64,000 nucleotides of DNA from an uncultured Alkaliphilus sp. (lineage in GTDB: Bacteria > Bacillota > Clostridia > Peptostreptococcales > Natronincolaceae): NCBI GenBank assembly GCA_938074565.1, contig CALJEQ010000021.1, positions 1-64,000 on the forward strand. Direction: 5' to 3'. Numbering within the stretch: the stretch's first letter is position 1; every line of letters begins with the position of its first letter. Position numbers and translations under genes: made by a program. Under the pieces are notes generated by a model that saw only the letters and a list, made by a program, of their open reading frames with translations, was not told the DNA's origin and made no database searches. Below, piece by piece: positions 62,867 to 64,000 of the stretch.

Positions 62867-64000
62867 TTATTCTTTCAACTTATTTATTTTACAAAAACAA
62901 TGGTTATAAATGGCTTGATTACCTATATCAGATACACCATCGGGGGTAAGAAAATTTACTCCCTGATTTTTTAGCCACCAGCCTTCATAGATTAATAATA
63001 AATTTTCACCAACTTCTTCACTGGCTTGAATGATTGACTTAATTTTTCCTTGCTGAGACTCCAATTCAACTACTTCTCCAGAAGTAATACCAATTTGTTC
63101 GAGTGTATGGGGGTTACAGAATACTGTAGGGTAAATACCCTCTTCTACACTATGAAGGTGTTGGGAATGTAGAGAATGTTTTGGATGTAAACTAAGCAAT
63201 TGAAATGAAAAATCATTTCTTTCATCAATAGCATTTGTAAGTTGTACATTCTTAAGACTAATAAATTGAAATTTCTTTGAAGGTGTGGAAAAGAGCTTGC
63301 TTTCCCAGGGAATTTCATTGCCAATTAAAGAAAGATTTTTTCCTTGAAGACCTTGTAGTGTTAGACCAGTATTAGATAACAGGGAATACAAACCTCTTTC
63401 TAAATAGGTTGTTTCATCTCCATAATGTTCTAAAAATTCATAGAGATTTAACCTTTTAGCAAGCTCAACAAAAATGTCAAATTCACTTTTTACATTCTCC
63501 CGTGGTGGAAGAACCCTTTCGGTAAAGAAAAAATGAGAGTGCCACATAGAAGAACAAAGGAAATCTTCTTCCTCAAAAATATGGGTGCAAGGTAATACAT
63601 AGTCAGAGGCGGCGGCGGTGTCTGTCATAAAAAGGTCAATAGTTACTTTAAAAGGAATGTGATTAAAGGCTTCAATTGTTTTATTTGTATTAGGTAATTG
63701 AAGTAAGGGGTTGCCTTTTGTAATAAACATACCTTTTATTTCATTACGTCTTTCTTTTAGTATATATTGATGAAACTTAGAACGAATAAAAGTAGGTTGA
63801 TGGTTATGTTGGTTATTTCTTATATATTTCCAGTCGATCCACTGGTTAATAAATTGATTTGCATAACTGACACCTCCACCAGAAACACCAATATTTCCAG
63901 TGATGGCAGCTAAAGAATCAATTAATCTTATATTACGGCCCCCACTGGGATAACGTTGTAGCCCATAGCCTAGTATAATGGCAGAAGGAGAAGTTAAATA
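62867..64000 (-). CDS. Molybdopterin-dependent oxidoreductase, C-terminal part
   Basis: The frame is open from the window edge (64000) to the stop at 62867, giving 377 visible residues; the Met codon at 63730 is internal. The visible part is the C-terminal half of a large DMSO-reductase-family enzyme. It has LGYGLQRYPSGGRNIRLIDS and GNIGVSGGG of the cofactor-binding core, FITKGNPLLQLPN, VTIDLFMTDTAAASDYVLPCTHIFEEED, and a C-terminal molydopterin-binding barrel (VVELESQQGKIKSIIQASEEV). The N-terminal iron-sulfur site and the Mo ligand (Cys, Ser or Sec) lie outside the window. Substrate is unknown; formate and other small molecules are possible. Confidence 0.88.
   Translation of the reverse strand, partial: YLTSPSAIILGYGLQRYPSGGRNIRLIDSLAAITGNIGVSGGGVSYANQFINQWIDWKYIRNNQHNHQPTFIRSKFHQYILKERRNEIKGMFITKGNPLLQLPNTNKTIEAFNHIPFKVTIDLFMTDTAAASDYVLPCTHIFEEEDFLCSSMWHSHFFFTERVLPPRENVKSEFDIFVELAKRLNLYEFLEHYGDETTYLERGLYSLLSNTGLTLQGLQGKNLSLIGNEIPWESKLFSTPSKKFQFISLKNVQLTNAIDERNDFSFQLLSLHPKHSLHSQHLHSVEEGIYPTVFCNPHTLEQIGITSGEVVELESQQGKIKSIIQASEEVGENLLLIYEGWWLKNQGVNFLTPDGVSDIGNQAIYNHCFCKINKLKE

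Overview
The window is a stretch of low-GC, AT-rich chromosome from an anaerobic, endospore-forming member of the Clostridia (Alkaliphilus/Natronincola-like or a relative; the genus is inference). The case rests on pyruvate:ferredoxin oxidoreductase, pyruvate carboxylase, a neelaredoxin-type superoxide reductase, a short hybrid cluster protein, CotF-like spore coat proteins, a Spo0E-like phosphatase, a CIRCE heat-shock operator, strong AGGAGG-type ribosome binding sites and frequent TTG/GTG starts. No rRNA, tRNA, CRISPR array, insertion sequence or prophage was recognised.

Layout. 1-4.1 kb: sucrose uptake and catabolism (truncated PTS IIBCA, fructokinase, sucrose-6-phosphate hydrolase, HPr). 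4.4-9.9 kb: p-aminobenzoate and folate synthesis (pabA-pabB-pabC-folP-folB-folK) flanked by an HD-domain protein and a Nudix hydrolase; folE is absent from the window. 10-12.8 kb: a DUF2284 metal-binding protein and htpG with a perfect CIRCE element. 13.1-19.8 kb: an accessory block with a lipoprotein, two paralogous HTH-TPR regulators of RRNPP type, a previously unlisted 54-residue exported peptide gene, a small membrane protein, a large cysteine-free secreted protein and a membrane-anchored small protein. 20.1-22.0 kb: a Rieske flavoprotein and a small selenoprotein whose in-frame UGA splits it in ordinary ORF calling. 22.2-27.9 kb: a signalling module of two hybrid histidine kinases and a CheR-type methyltransferase. 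28-30.2 kb: a class 1 isoprenoid-synthase-like protein, a small Cys-motif protein and a spore coat pair. 30.4-35.6 kb: cell-wall proteins (SH3-CAP lipoprotein, lytic transglycosylase, polysaccharide deacetylase), YkuK and a small XRE regulator. 35.7-39.8 kb: DsrE-like protein, class V aminotransferase, parvulin and nitronate monooxygenase-like protein. 40.2-48.2 kb: pyruvate carboxylase, a Spo0E-like protein and PFOR, the central pyruvate node. 48.4-58.3 kb: patatin, cardiolipin synthase, an S-layer-anchored solute-binding protein, superoxide reductase, SEC-C protein, argH, dUTPase and a MATE exporter. 58.5-64 kb: M32 carboxypeptidase, hybrid cluster protein with twin CRP/FNR-like sites, small proteins, a ferritin-like protein and a molybdopterin oxidoreductase cut by the window edge.

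The two most interesting loci are the putative peptide quorum-sensing block at 14.1-19.8 kb (regulator, exported pro-peptide, paralogous regulator, secreted products) and the hidden selenoprotein at 21769-22029 with a SECIS-like hairpin directly after its UGA. Many intergenic spaces hold clear Rho-independent terminators, often shared by convergent genes. All functional statements come from motif recognition by eye; no database search was run.
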